Of a stretch of 62,672 nucleotides of DNA, positions 8,855 through 18,692 are shown one piece after another; position 1 is the stretch's first letter; the number at the start of each line of letters is the position of its first letter. Below the pieces are notes generated by a model. That model made no database searches, had not been told where the DNA came from, and saw only the letters and a program-made list of their open reading frames with translations. Source of the stretch: an uncultured Loktanella sp. (GTDB lineage Bacteria > Pseudomonadota > Alphaproteobacteria > Rhodobacterales > Rhodobacteraceae). The translations under genes were made by a program, and so were the position numbers. Location: positions 1 through 62,672 of the forward strand of contig CAKZNT010000011.1 in the NCBI GenBank assembly GCA_937132065.1, read 5' to 3'.

Positions 8855-10492
8855 ATGACATTGAAAACAACATTGAAGGCGACAACCGCCGCGGTTTTGT
8901 TCCTCAGCGGGACAGCAGCCTTTGCGGATAGCCACGCCACACACCCTGTCACGGGCGAAACGCTTGCGACTGACCAGACATTTACCTACCGCGATCTGGA
9001 CGAAAGCCCGTCCATCGATCCAGGCAAAGCAGAAGATGCGGCTGGCGGGGACATCCTGCGCGATCTTTTTGAAGGCCTGATGGCGCAAGACGGCGACGGC
9101 AACATCGTTCCAGGCGTTGCGACTGGCTACGAAGTCTCTGACGATAAGCTGACATACACATTCACCCTGCGCGACAACGCAAAGTGGTCAAATGGCGAGC
9201 CTGTTGTGGCTGGCGACTTTGAATACGCTTGGAAGCGCGCAGCCTCCCCTGAACTGGCATCGCCTTACAGCTGGTATATCGAGCTGATGTCCATCGAGAA
9301 CGCATCTGCCGTTATCGCAGGCGAGATGGAGCCATCCGAGCTCGGCGTCACAGCAACCGACGACAAAACACTTGTGGTCAAGCTGACGCAGCCACTGCCT
9401 TACTTCCCGCAGATGGTTGTTCACTACACCACTTTCCCTGTGCCACGTGCGACAATCGAAGAGTTTGGCGATGACTGGACTAAGCCGGGCAACATGGTGT
9501 CAAACGGCGCTTACATCCTGACAGAGCACGTTCCACAAGAGAAGCTCGTGCGCGAGCGTAACGTGAACTACTGGGACAACGAAAATACCATCATCGAGAA
9601 GACCACATCGCTGGTGATCAACGATGAAAACGTGGCTTTGACACGTTTCCTTGCTGGCGAACTTGATCGCACCGAAGTGCCATCAGGCCAGTTCCCGGCT
9701 CTTGCTGCGGAATATCCAGACGACATCATGTCCGTGCCAAACGCTTGTTCTTACTACTACACTGTGAACATGACAGACACAGGCAACCCTGCTTTGCAGG
9801 ACGCGAATGTGCGTCAGGCGCTTTCCATGGCTGTGGATCGTGACGTGATCGTCGAGAACGTTTTGGCTGGTGGTCAAAAGCCTGCTTATACCTTCACACA
9901 CTGGGCGACTGCTGGGTTTGAAACGCCAGATATCCCGATGGCATCCATGACACAGGCCGAGCGTAACGCAAAAGCTGTCGAAATGATGGAAGCTGCGGGC
10001 TACAACAAAGACAATCCTTTGTCTGTTGACCTGATCTACAACACATCTGACGCCCACAAGGGTATCGCGATTGCGATTAGCCAGATGTGGAAGCAGACCT
10101 TGGGTGTGGAAACACAGTTGAGCAACGAAGAGTGGCAGGTATTCCTCGAAACACGCGGCAACCAAGACTATCAAGTTGCACGTGCTGGCTGGTGTGCCGA
10201 CTATAACGAAGCATCAACATTCCTCGACCTGATGCAGTCCGAGTCTGGCTATAACGACGCCAAGTATAACAACCCTGAAGTTGACGCGCTCTTGGCTCAT
10301 GCCAAAACAGCCGACAACCCACAGGCTGACTATACAGCGGTAGAACAGTTCATCGCGCAAGATACGCCGATCATTCCGATCTACCACTACTCCGCTGACA
10401 AGATGCTTCGCGGCACTGTCAAAGGCTGGGCATACGACAACTTCCAGCAGAACTGGTACTCCAAAGACCTTTACCGGGTTGTTGGTGAATAA
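8855..10492 (+). CDS. oppA: Peptide ABC transporter, periplasmic binding protein
   Basis: A 545-aa periplasmic binding protein (SBP family 5) that captures oligopeptides for the permease encoded downstream. The signal peptide MTLKTTLKATTAAVLFLSG... is likely cut after AFA. The fold markers are intact: TYTFTLRDNAKWSNGEPVVAGDF near the N-terminus and NANVRQALSMAVDRD-like text (QDANVRQALSMAVDRDVI) in the second lobe. ATG at 8855 is preceded by GGGAGA; an ATG at 8816 would precede the signal peptide. A strong hairpin after the stop suggests that this gene is made in excess over oppB-F. Confidence 0.93.
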   Translation: MTLKTTLKATTAAVLFLSGTAAFADSHATHPVTGETLATDQTFTYRDLDESPSIDPGKAEDAAGGDILRDLFEGLMAQDGDGNIVPGVATGYEVSDDKLTYTFTLRDNAKWSNGEPVVAGDFEYAWKRAASPELASPYSWYIELMSIENASAVIAGEMEPSELGVTATDDKTLVVKLTQPLPYFPQMVVHYTTFPVPRATIEEFGDDWTKPGNMVSNGAYILTEHVPQEKLVRERNVNYWDNENTIIEKTTSLVINDENVALTRFLAGELDRTEVPSGQFPALAAEYPDDIMSVPNACSYYYTVNMTDTGNPALQDANVRQALSMAVDRDVIVENVLAGGQKPAYTFTHWATAGFETPDIPMASMTQAERNAKAVEMMEAAGYNKDNPLSVDLIYNTSDAHKGIAIAISQMWKQTLGVETQLSNEEWQVFLETRGNQDYQVARAGWCADYNEASTFLDLMQSESGYNDAKYNNPEVDALLAHAKTADNPQADYTAVEQFIAQDTPIIPIYHYSADKMLRGTVKGWAYDNFQQNWYSKDLYRVVGE

Positions 10493-10508
10493 CCTTTAAC
10501 TGCTCATC

Positions 10509-10547
10509 GCCGCGCCCTTGAAAACAGGGCGCGGCACTTTCTTTTCG
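10509..10547 (+). terminator. Partial terminator / stability hairpin between oppA and oppB
   Basis: A perfect 10-bp GC stem (GCCGCGCCCT at 10509-10518 with AGGGCGCGGC at 10526-10535) is followed by ACTTTCTTTT. It lies in the 80-bp gap inside an otherwise tight operon, as is common after binding-protein genes, where it raises the level of the first gene's message. Confidence 0.75.
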
Positions 10548-10572
10548 CACTTAGTATCGCGGACCCAAAATC

Positions 10573-11496
10573 ATGTTTAGCTTTGTAGCCAGACGGCTTG
10601 CCGTTGCGATACCGACGTTGCTTATCCTCGTCGTGTTGTCGTTTATCCTGATGTATGCGGCCCCGGGTGGCCCCTTCAACTCAGAACGCCCATTGCCCCC
10701 CGAAGTCTTGGCCAACATCGAAGCCAAATACGGTTTGGACCAACCATTCTGGAAGCGGATCTACGACTATATCGTCGGCGTGGTCCTCCATTTTGATTTC
10801 GGTCCCTCATTCAAATTCAAAGATCGCTCGGTCAACGACATCATCGCACAGGGCTTCCCTGTGACGCTGACCTATGGCTCGATCGCGTTTCTCGTGGCGA
10901 TTGTCGTGGGGGTTAGCCTTGGCGTTGCCGCAGCCGTAAAGCAAAACTCATGGCTCGATTATCTGGCCGTTGGCATCTCGATTGGCGCACAGGTTTTGCC
11001 AAACTTCGTCATGGCGCCGATCCTGCTCTTGACCTTCACACTTTGGCTCGGCTGGTTGCCGGGTGGTGGTTGGAACGGCGGGCAATGGGAACATTTGGTG
11101 ATGCCCGTAATCGCGCTTTCCACATCCTATATGGCGTCGATTGCACGGATCACGCGCTCGTCCATGCTTGAGGTGCTGAACACCAACTTTATCCGCACCG
11201 CACAGGCCAAGGGGCTTTCGATGCGCCGCGTGATCTGGAAGCACGCCATGAAGCCAGCCATGTTGCCCGTCTTGTCCTACCTTGGGCCTGCGTTTGTCGG
11301 CATGATCACAGGCTCGGTTGTGATCGACAGCTTCTTTTCGACGGGGGGGATCGGCACGTTCTTTGTGAACTCCGCGTTTACGCGCGATTACTCCGTCATG
11401 ATGGGGATCACCATTCTGGTCGGTTCGCTCACCATCCTATTTAACCTTCTGGTTGACGTGCTTTACGCATGGATCGACCCGAAAATTCGCTACTAA
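10573..11496 (+). CDS. oppB: Peptide ABC transporter permease OppB
   Basis: A 307-aa inner-membrane permease with about six transmembrane segments, beginning MFSFVARRLAVAIPTLLILVV as is typical of OppB/DppB. The cytoplasmic coupling loop is recognisable (RTAQAKGLSMRRVIWKHAMKPAMLPVL, the EAA loop that contacts the ATPase). It forms the translocation pore with OppC. The oppC start lies 14 bp after its stop. Confidence 0.94.
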   Translation: MFSFVARRLAVAIPTLLILVVLSFILMYAAPGGPFNSERPLPPEVLANIEAKYGLDQPFWKRIYDYIVGVVLHFDFGPSFKFKDRSVNDIIAQGFPVTLTYGSIAFLVAIVVGVSLGVAAAVKQNSWLDYLAVGISIGAQVLPNFVMAPILLLTFTLWLGWLPGGGWNGGQWEHLVMPVIALSTSYMASIARITRSSMLEVLNTNFIRTAQAKGLSMRRVIWKHAMKPAMLPVLSYLGPAFVGMITGSVVIDSFFSTGGIGTFFVNSAFTRDYSVMMGITILVGSLTILFNLLVDVLYAWIDPKIRY

Positions 11497-11510
11497 GCGG
11501 AGGGGAAAAC

Positions 11511-12437
11511 ATGCTTCCTAATCCAGTAGAAATGGACTCTGTCGTTGATGCGATTGAACTGAGCCAAGTCAAAGGGCGATCGCTTTGGGCTGATGCGCGC
11601 ACACGGTTTATGCGCAACAAGGCGGCAGTCGTGTCGTTGATCCTTCTTGCGTTTGTCGCGCTCTTTGCGCTTTTTGGTGGCTACCTTGCCGAGTGGGAGC
11701 GCGACTTTGTCGACTTCTCGCTAACAGGGCGCAACGCACATTTGGGCGTGCCATCGTTTGAAACGGGGCACTTTTTCGGCACTGATAATAACGGGCGTGA
11801 TCTTTATGCGCGGGTTGTTCAGGGCACAGGTATCTCGCTGATGGTTGGCATTGTCGGGGCGATGGTCGCGGTGGTTGTTGGCACGCTTTACGGGGCGACA
11901 GCGGGTTACTTTGGTGGCCGTCTTGACGGGATCATGATGCGGATCGTTGACGTGCTGATGTCTATTCCGTTCATGTTCGTTCTGATCCTGATGCTTGTGA
12001 TTTTCGGGCGCTCGATCCTGATGCTGTTCCTCGGGATCGGGTTGATTTCATGGCTCGACATGGCGCGGATCGCGCGCGGGCAGACGCTTACGATCAAGAA
12101 CAAAGAGTTCGTTGAAGTCGCTGTGGCAACTGGGGTGCACCCGATCAAGATCATCTTGCGCCATATCGTGCCCAATCTGCTTGGCATCGTTATCGTTTAT
12201 GCAACGCTGCTTGTGCCAAACATGATCATCTTTGAAAGCTTCATCAGCTTCTTGGGGCTTGGCGTGCAAGAGCCCAATACGTCCCTTGGCGCGCTGATCA
12301 ACGAGGGGGCTGGCACGATGCAATACGGCACTCTCTGGCAGATTGCCTTCCCCCTCTTTTTCTTCGTTGTGACGATCTTTGCCTTCTTCTTTGTTGGCGA
12401 TGGTCTGCGTGACGCACTCGACCCAAAGGACCGCTGA
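11511..12437 (+). CDS. oppC: Peptide ABC transporter permease OppC
   Basis: A 308-aa inner-membrane permease, partner of OppB. The N-terminal RFMRNKAAVVSLILLAFVALFALF segment is the OppC_N domain; a periplasmic loop with HFFGTDNNGRDLYARV and the EAA loop (VATGVHPIKIILRHIVPN) follow. The start at 11511 is chosen over an in-frame ATG at 11469 because AGCGGAGGGG lies just upstream and the earlier start would overlap oppB by 28 bp. One base separates its stop from the oppD start. Confidence 0.94.
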   Translation: MLPNPVEMDSVVDAIELSQVKGRSLWADARTRFMRNKAAVVSLILLAFVALFALFGGYLAEWERDFVDFSLTGRNAHLGVPSFETGHFFGTDNNGRDLYARVVQGTGISLMVGIVGAMVAVVVGTLYGATAGYFGGRLDGIMMRIVDVLMSIPFMFVLILMLVIFGRSILMLFLGIGLISWLDMARIARGQTLTIKNKEFVEVAVATGVHPIKIILRHIVPNLLGIVIVYATLLVPNMIIFESFISFLGLGVQEPNTSLGALINEGAGTMQYGTLWQIAFPLFFFVVTIFAFFFVGDGLRDALDPKDR

Positions 12438-12438
12438 T

Positions 12439-13410
12439 ATGAGCCTTCTGGAAATTAACGACCTGAAGGTCACATTTCGTACTGGCGACGGTGATGTGAA
12501 TGCCGTCAACGGGGTCAGCTTTGATATCGACGCGGGGCAAACCCTTGCGATTGTTGGCGAAAGCGGGTCAGGCAAGAGCCAAACCGCATTTGCGACAATG
12601 GGCCTGCTGGCCCGTAACGGCAGCGCAAGCGGGTCGGTGAAATTCGATGGCAAAGAGCTGATCGGGCTTACGGCCTCTGAATTGAACCGTGTGCGCAGCC
12701 AGGAAATCGGGATGATCTTTCAAGACCCGATGACCTCCCTTAACCCGTATCTGCGGATCAGTGACCAAATGGCCGAGGTGCTGACGCTCCACAAAGGTAT
12801 GTCCAAAAAGGAGGCGATTGCGGAAAGTGTGAAGATGCTTGACGCGGTGCGCATTCCTGATGCCAAGAACCGCATCCGGTCGTTCCCACATGAATTCTCG
12901 GGCGGTATGCGCCAGCGGATCATGATCGCGATGTCACTCCTCTGTCGGCCCAAGCTGCTCATCGCGGACGAGCCGACGACCGCGCTTGATGTGACGGTGC
13001 AGGCCCAGATCATGCAACTCCTCAATGATATCCGTGACGACTTTGGCACGGCTGTGATCCTGATCACCCATGACCTTGGCGTTGTGGCGGGGTTCTGTGA
13101 CCGTACGCTTGTGCTTTATGGCGGGCAGATCATGGAGGAGGGCGTGACCGAAGACGTCTTTGCGAGCCCGACCCATCCTTACACCTCAGGCCTGCTCAAG
13201 GCCGTGCCGCGCCTTGATCGCGCGGATACAACTCTGGCCACGATCGCGGGCGAGCCACCCGATATGTCGCGGCTGCCTGCGGGCTGTCCGTTTTCGCCGC
13301 GCTGTGCGCAGGTTATCGCGGGCACATGCGTTAACGAACGGCCATTGCTTGCGACCTTTGACGGTGATCGACGCCGCGCGTGCCATCTACCTGTTTCGGA
13401 GGTCTCATAA
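12439..13410 (+). CDS. oppD: Peptide ABC transporter ATP-binding protein OppD
   Basis: A 323-aa ATPase subunit. It has Walker A GESGSGKS, the ABC signature SGGMRQR, Walker B LLIADEPTTALDV and the H-loop THD. The C-terminal oligopeptide domain ends with the cysteine-containing GCPFSPRC...GTC segment typical of OppD/DppD. The start at 12439 follows the oppC stop by one base; a longer reading from 12379 would run inside oppC. It pairs with OppF to drive import. The stop codon overlaps the oppF start. Confidence 0.95.
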   Translation: MSLLEINDLKVTFRTGDGDVNAVNGVSFDIDAGQTLAIVGESGSGKSQTAFATMGLLARNGSASGSVKFDGKELIGLTASELNRVRSQEIGMIFQDPMTSLNPYLRISDQMAEVLTLHKGMSKKEAIAESVKMLDAVRIPDAKNRIRSFPHEFSGGMRQRIMIAMSLLCRPKLLIADEPTTALDVTVQAQIMQLLNDIRDDFGTAVILITHDLGVVAGFCDRTLVLYGGQIMEEGVTEDVFASPTHPYTSGLLKAVPRLDRADTTLATIAGEPPDMSRLPAGCPFSPRCAQVIAGTCVNERPLLATFDGDRRRACHLPVSEVS

Positions 13411-14414
13411 TGTCCAACATCCTTTCGGTCAAAGACCTGTCCGTCACCTTTGATGTGCGCAAGCAAGGGGCATGGCCATGGACGCCTCCGCGAAAGCTGC
13501 ATGCGGTCTCCAAGATGTCGTTTGACCTTAAAGCGGGTGAATGCCTCGGCGTGGTTGGCGAAAGCGGATCTGGCAAGTCGACCCTCGCGCGGGCCATTGT
13601 CGGCACTGTGCCATCGTCAAACGGGAACATCCTGTTCGAGGGGGCGGACCTTGCGAACATGGATACCCGTCAACGGCGGGTTCATCGCCGCGATGTGCAA
13701 ATGATCTTTCAAGACCCACTTGCCGCCTTGAACCCACGCATGACCGTGGGCGATATCATTGCGGAACCTTTAGTGACCCACGAACCGAACACACCGCGCA
13801 AAGAGGTGAAAGAACGGGTTGCGGCCCTCATGGAACGGGTCGGCCTTTTGCCCAATCTCGTGAACCGCTATCCGCATGAATTTTCGGGCGGGCAATGCCA
13901 GCGGATCGGGATTGCGCGTGCGTTGATCCTCAAACCCAAGTTGATCATTTGTGACGAACCTGTTTCGGCGCTTGATGTGTCGGTGCAGGCTCAGGTGGTG
14001 AACCTATTGATGGAATTACAGCGCGACATGGGGCTGTCGATGATCTTCATCGCGCATGACCTGTCCGTGGTAAAACACATCAGCGACCGAATTGTCGTGA
14101 TGTATCTGGGGCGGCAAATGGAAACGGCAACGTCAGAGAAACTGACAACAGCGCCAGAGCACCCCTATACACAAGCGCTCATCTCCTCAGTGCCGATCCC
14201 CGATCCAAAGCTTGAAAAGGCACGTGTGCGGCCGATCCTCGAGGGTGAATTGCCGTCACCGCTTGCGCCGCCGTCAGGTTGCGTCTTTCGGACCCGCTGC
14301 CCAAAGGCACAAGCGTCTTGCGCAGCAGAGCGGCCACCCATGATAGACTTGGGCGACAACCACTTTGTCGGCTGCCCGTATCACGCACCCGCGCAGGTGA
14401 TCGTGACCAAGTAA
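13410..14414 (+). CDS. oppF: Peptide ABC transporter ATP-binding protein OppF
   Basis: A 334-aa ATPase with Walker A GESGSGKST, signature SGGQCQR and Walker B LIICDEPVSALDV, plus the C-terminal GCVFRTRCPKAQASC motif of the oligopeptide subfamily. Its ATG shares a base with the oppD stop (TAATG at 13408-13412), so translation is probably coupled. It is the last gene of the operon and converges on tamB with only 27 bp between them. Confidence 0.95.
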   Translation: MSNILSVKDLSVTFDVRKQGAWPWTPPRKLHAVSKMSFDLKAGECLGVVGESGSGKSTLARAIVGTVPSSNGNILFEGADLANMDTRQRRVHRRDVQMIFQDPLAALNPRMTVGDIIAEPLVTHEPNTPRKEVKERVAALMERVGLLPNLVNRYPHEFSGGQCQRIGIARALILKPKLIICDEPVSALDVSVQAQVVNLLMELQRDMGLSMIFIAHDLSVVKHISDRIVVMYLGRQMETATSEKLTTAPEHPYTQALISSVPIPDPKLEKARVRPILEGELPSPLAPPSGCVFRTRCPKAQASCAAERPPMIDLGDNHFVGCPYHAPAQVIVTK

Positions 14415-14421
14415 CCGATTG

Positions 14422-14442
14422 GGGCGGGGGTGAAACCCGCCC
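14422..14442. terminator. GC-rich hairpin between convergent oppF and tamB
   Basis: GGGCGGG (14422-14428) pairs with CCCGCCC (14436-14442) around a 7-nt loop. It fills most of the 27-bp gap and touches the tamB stop codon. No T tract follows on either strand, so it may block reading from both sides or stabilise 3' ends. Confidence 0.5.
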
Positions 14443-17400
14443 TAGTAATCCCGCTCAAAGAAAACACCGATGCTTGTCTCGCCGTCAGCGTCAACTGTGC
14501 CTTTAGCGGTGATCTGGTCGGTAATATCAAGGTTCAGGTTAATCTCGGTCGACCCGTCACTGGACACGGTGACATCGGTATAGACGTTGTCAGACAGGTA
14601 TTTACCTGCGCGCACCGCCGCGTTGCCCTCTTCGTCAGTTGTGACATCAAAGTCGTCAAGCCCGATCCCTTGGCGGAAATTATCAATCAACCCGCCGCCA
14701 CCTTTGCCCGCCAACGTGCCCACTGCCGCGGCAAGCTGCACAGCCTGAAGCGGGCTGATGCTCTCAAGGTCGCGTCCGAAGATAAGCTGTGACAAGACCT
14801 CGTCTTGCGGCAGGTCGGGCACAGACACGAACTTTACTTCCGGTTCGGAGGCTGGCCCCTCGACGATGATGCTGATGGTTGTGCCCGTGCGGGCCTCTGT
14901 GGTGGCGACAAGGCGGATGTAAGGCTCAAAGCTACCCTGAAGCGAGGCGCTGCCCTCGGTCAGCTCAAACCGCTGTTGCAGAATATCAATGCGCCCGCGT
15001 TCAAGCTCGAACAGGCCGACAGGCTGCACGTTCTGGGTCGTGCCACCGATGCGCAACGTGCCGCCAAGTTCGGCATCAAGGCCGCGTCCACGAATAAAGA
15101 TACGGGACGGCGCCGAGATTGTGACATCAAGCGGATAATTCGGGCCACTGGTTGTCGCGACCGACGCTGTTTCGCCGCTCGCCGTGATCCCCGCCTTGGA
15201 CAGCGTGTTGAGGACCTGCGCATTCGCGCCGATATGTTGCACGTTGGGAAGATCACCGAGCGCGCCAACACCCGACGAGGGAACCTGAATATCGGTTTGG
15301 CCCAAGTCGAGCCGCCCCGAAATTTGCGCGCCCCCCTGTAGGGGGCCACGCACCGCGACGTTGCCCGAAATAGAGGTCTGATATAGCTCGGGATCCTTGA
15401 GGATCACCCGATCCAGATTGATCGCGATATCTGCGACCTGCGGGCTTGTCAGGGCGACAGGACCAGAAACCGACACCCCGCCTCCCGATTGCACGTCAGC
15501 CGAAACATTCAGCGTGGCCGTGCCGTTTGCAAACGCCGCACCGCCACGGATATTATCCAACGCCTGCCCAAGGGTCGGCGCGGCAAGGCGCGCATCGCTC
15601 AGGTCAATCCGTCCGGTAAGCGCCTCAAGGCGCGGTTGCCCGTTAATGGCGAGGTTAAACGTGGCATCACCCGAAAGCCGCCGTGGCTCCAGCAGGTTGT
15701 TGGCGAGGCCAAGCGGTGCTTTGCCGTTGGCCGTCAGATTGAGTTGCCCACTGCGGCTATATTGCCCCGCAGTCTGGACCGACATGCCACCGGGGCCAAC
15801 CGCTGTCGCGTCGATATCCCAAGTGCCCGCATTATCTAACGCGGCCGTGCCATTTGCGGTGAGGGGGCCATTAAGCTGGTCCGTCAATACCCCGACATCG
15901 CGCAACGTGGCGCGAAACGATCCGCGCCCTGCGCCCGATTGCCCGCCAAGATCGGCGTTTGCGGTCAGGTTCGGTGTCGAGAACGAGAGTTCGCTCACCG
16001 CAAGAGCGCCGTCCGCTAGGCGTGCTTGCGCAGAAAGACGCCCGTCACCCGCGAGCAGCACATCAGCAATCGGATTTCCAATACCCAGATTGCGCGATTG
16101 CGCCGAAACATTTGCGTCAAAAGACGACAAATCCGGTGTAAGGTCGCCAGCGATCCTTGCCGAAAGCGCACCACTGATCGGCTGCCCGACCAAGGCGCGA
16201 TAGCCTGCCAGATTGTCCAGATCAGCGGTTAAAACACCCGAGATTTTCAGGTTCGGGTCTATATCGGCATCCAGATCAATCGTCGTGCCGTCCCCGCGCA
16301 GGGCCGCATCCAAGGTGGCATTGTTTGCTTGGTCGCGCTTGCCATCAATCGTGGCAGTCAGCGGACCGCGCAGGCCTTGGCCAAGAACAGCCATGTCGTT
16401 GATGCGGGCATCAAGATCAAGGGATGCCACACCCGTAAGCCCCCCAAAACCGTCGGCGGTAACCGTGGCTTGCGGTGTTGTCAGGATGAGGTCTTTCACC
16501 ACGAATTCATCGCTACTGACGCGAAACAGATCAGCCTTCAACTGCCCGTTACCCGCAAGCAGCGGGGTGAGTTGAGGCACACCGACACGCAGATCGGACG
16601 TGGTCGCCGCGACAGTCGCAACGATATCCGCGCCGTTGTTCTTGACCGTTCCATTCAACGCCAAATCAACCGCACCAGCAAGATCACGCCCCAGAAGGCG
16701 CGCATAGTGCGCCGCGTCTGTGGTGTCGATTTCGGCTTGATAGGTAATGACCTGACCCGCAGGGAGGGGCGCGACCAGCGCATTCAGCGCCAGCTGTGAC
16801 GCACGATCAGTGCCCTTGATGTCGGCGCGCACCGTGCCGTCAGGGGCGCGGGTCGCGTCGCCAGATACCGCGATAGGGCCGCTTAGGGTTGGTTCAATCA
16901 CCGCAACATCGGCCACACTCAGGGCGAATGTGCCGCTGCTTTGTGTGCTGGTAATATTGGCATTTGCCGTGAGTGCAGCAGCGTTTGTCTCGATCCGCAA
17001 ACCGTCAAGACGCGTGCCAGTCTCGTCGCGCTTTGTTGCCGCCGAGATCGTGCCAGCGCCCGCAAACACCGCGTCAAGCTGGGCAATGCCAACGGCCAGG
17101 TCTTGCGTTGTGCCAGTGAGAACAGCATCAAACAAACCGTCCAGCGGTATGATCGTGCTGGCAATCGCCAGATCAGCAGCGCCAGCGAGGTCACGCCCCG
17201 CCAGAGCCGAAAAGCGGTCAAGCGCCTCTACCGTGAGCACCAGATTGCTTTGCATCCGAAAGCCGGGGTCGGCGCCTTCAATGACCGCGTCGGCTTGCGC
17301 CTCGAGGCCAGGGCCGGTCATGGTGAAATTGGTGATCTTGGTCGGGGACCCTTCGGTGTGCGCCGCCGTGATTACGCCCGAGATCGCCTCGCCCAAGGCT

Positions 17401-18692
17401 TGAGACGCGCCAGTATCGTCAAGGGTGATGCCCCCCGCGATATAGGATAGATCGGCGGTCACCTCGCCCACGGACGAGCCTTCGCCTGACTTCAAGATGC
17501 CACCGCCATCCAAGGTGAGGTCTTGTATGAACAGGCCAGGGCGGTCGAAACCAGCGACAGAAATGTCCGCGGTCCAATCATCCGAAACAGCGCCGTCATA
17601 GGTGATGTCGATCGTCGCACCGTTGACATAGGTTTTGGGGCCCGCCAGCGGCAGCAAGACAAGATCACTCCCGTCACCTTTGATCTGGCCCTTGATCTCA
17701 AGGCGCTCAGGCCACCCTTGCGCGGCAATTTCGGCACGACCACTTAGCTGGACTTCATTGGCAACCAGATCAAACGCTTCGAGGCTGATCGGGCCGTTAT
17801 TCGCAATGCGCGCCGCAACATCGAGAGAGATATCCGACCCGAAAAAGGCTTGATACTCTGGTGCGAACAGCGGCGTTACATCACCGCCGACATTCAACGT
17901 CACAAGGCGGCTTTCTGCGTCAACCAACTGCGCAAAGTTGCCCGCAATGCGGTCTTGCCCATCAGTGGCAAGGGCGATTTCGGCGCTGTAATCGTTAATT
18001 GGCCCCGTGCCATCAATCGCGAGTTTGACCGAAGGACCACCCGGCAAGTCAAGAAGTGTCGCAGCCAGACCATTCTGACCCTCTTCAAGATCAAGCAATA
18101 ACGCAAGAACGCTGGTCTCGTTGTTAAATGATCCGTTAATATCGAACTGGCCAAATTTGTTACCAAGGCGGGTCGCCTTGATCTCGGCGCTGCCCTCACC
18201 ACCCGCTAGCGCGGCAGTTCCGCTTAACGTCAAATTGACCTTTTCACCCAGAAAGCTCTCTCCAAGCTGGATGTCGTCGATCAGGAGCTCGCCGATCTGG
18301 ATGGACACTGGCAACTCTGGCAGAGCAAAAGCGCTCGCCTCGGGTGAGGGTGCGGAGGCCTCTGTCAGCGGCGCGCGTTCCACGACAATCCGCTTCGCGC
18401 TTAGCTGTGTGACGTCAATACGCCCCCGCAGCAACGCAGAGCGGTTCCAGTCAAGCACGACACCCTCAAGCGTTAACCAAACCCCTTCGGCGTCTGCAAT
18501 CGTCAGGCGGTCGATTGAGGCTTCCGAGCTTAGCGCGCCTTTAAACCCGTAGATATTAACATCGCGCGATGCCCCAGACAGGTTGTCTTGGATCAGCGTG
18601 GCCAGATACCCCGTGTCCGCCTCTTCTTGCGATTGCGCGTGCAACAGGGTTGGCAGTGATGCGACTGCGACAAATGCGATGACCTTCTTCAA
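14442..18692 (-). CDS. tamB: Translocation and assembly module protein TamB
   Basis: A 1416-aa AsmA-like envelope protein that forms a long beta-taco groove between inner and outer membranes. With TamA it is linked to lipid transport and outer-membrane protein assembly. An N-terminal signal/anchor (MKKVIAFVAVASLPTLLHA) precedes many repeats of the form LDGLxI/ANADLGG/SGxxxL. The C-terminal TamB (DUF490) domain includes ELERGRIDILQQRFELTEGS and SQLIFGRDLESISPLQAVQLA and ends YFERDY. The start codon is TTG at 18692, overlapping the tamA TGA by two bases, so translation is coupled. The length is normal for alphaproteobacteria. Confidence 0.95.
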   Translation of the reverse strand: MKKVIAFVAVASLPTLLHAQSQEEADTGYLATLIQDNLSGASRDVNIYGFKGALSSEASIDRLTIADAEGVWLTLEGVVLDWNRSALLRGRIDVTQLSAKRIVVERAPLTEASAPSPEASAFALPELPVSIQIGELLIDDIQLGESFLGEKVNLTLSGTAALAGGEGSAEIKATRLGNKFGQFDINGSFNNETSVLALLLDLEEGQNGLAATLLDLPGGPSVKLAIDGTGPINDYSAEIALATDGQDRIAGNFAQLVDAESRLVTLNVGGDVTPLFAPEYQAFFGSDISLDVAARIANNGPISLEAFDLVANEVQLSGRAEIAAQGWPERLEIKGQIKGDGSDLVLLPLAGPKTYVNGATIDITYDGAVSDDWTADISVAGFDRPGLFIQDLTLDGGGILKSGEGSSVGEVTADLSYIAGGITLDDTGASQALGEAISGVITAAHTEGSPTKITNFTMTGPGLEAQADAVIEGADPGFRMQSNLVLTVEALDRFSALAGRDLAGAADLAIASTIIPLDGLFDAVLTGTTQDLAVGIAQLDAVFAGAGTISAATKRDETGTRLDGLRIETNAAALTANANITSTQSSGTFALSVADVAVIEPTLSGPIAVSGDATRAPDGTVRADIKGTDRASQLALNALVAPLPAGQVITYQAEIDTTDAAHYARLLGRDLAGAVDLALNGTVKNNGADIVATVAATTSDLRVGVPQLTPLLAGNGQLKADLFRVSSDEFVVKDLILTTPQATVTADGFGGLTGVASLDLDARINDMAVLGQGLRGPLTATIDGKRDQANNATLDAALRGDGTTIDLDADIDPNLKISGVLTADLDNLAGYRALVGQPISGALSARIAGDLTPDLSSFDANVSAQSRNLGIGNPIADVLLAGDGRLSAQARLADGALAVSELSFSTPNLTANADLGGQSGAGRGSFRATLRDVGVLTDQLNGPLTANGTAALDNAGTWDIDATAVGPGGMSVQTAGQYSRSGQLNLTANGKAPLGLANNLLEPRRLSGDATFNLAINGQPRLEALTGRIDLSDARLAAPTLGQALDNIRGGAAFANGTATLNVSADVQSGGGVSVSGPVALTSPQVADIAINLDRVILKDPELYQTSISGNVAVRGPLQGGAQISGRLDLGQTDIQVPSSGVGALGDLPNVQHIGANAQVLNTLSKAGITASGETASVATTSGPNYPLDVTISAPSRIFIRGRGLDAELGGTLRIGGTTQNVQPVGLFELERGRIDILQQRFELTEGSASLQGSFEPYIRLVATTEARTGTTISIIVEGPASEPEVKFVSVPDLPQDEVLSQLIFGRDLESISPLQAVQLAAAVGTLAGKGGGGLIDNFRQGIGLDDFDVTTDEEGNAAVRAGKYLSDNVYTDVTVSSDGSTEINLNLDITDQITAKGTVDADGETSIGVFFERDY

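Noticed and set aside
15397-16203. 268-aa and neighbouring frames antisense to tamB
   Set aside because: They are Ser/Arg/Pro/Ala-rich shadow translations of tamB without domain features.
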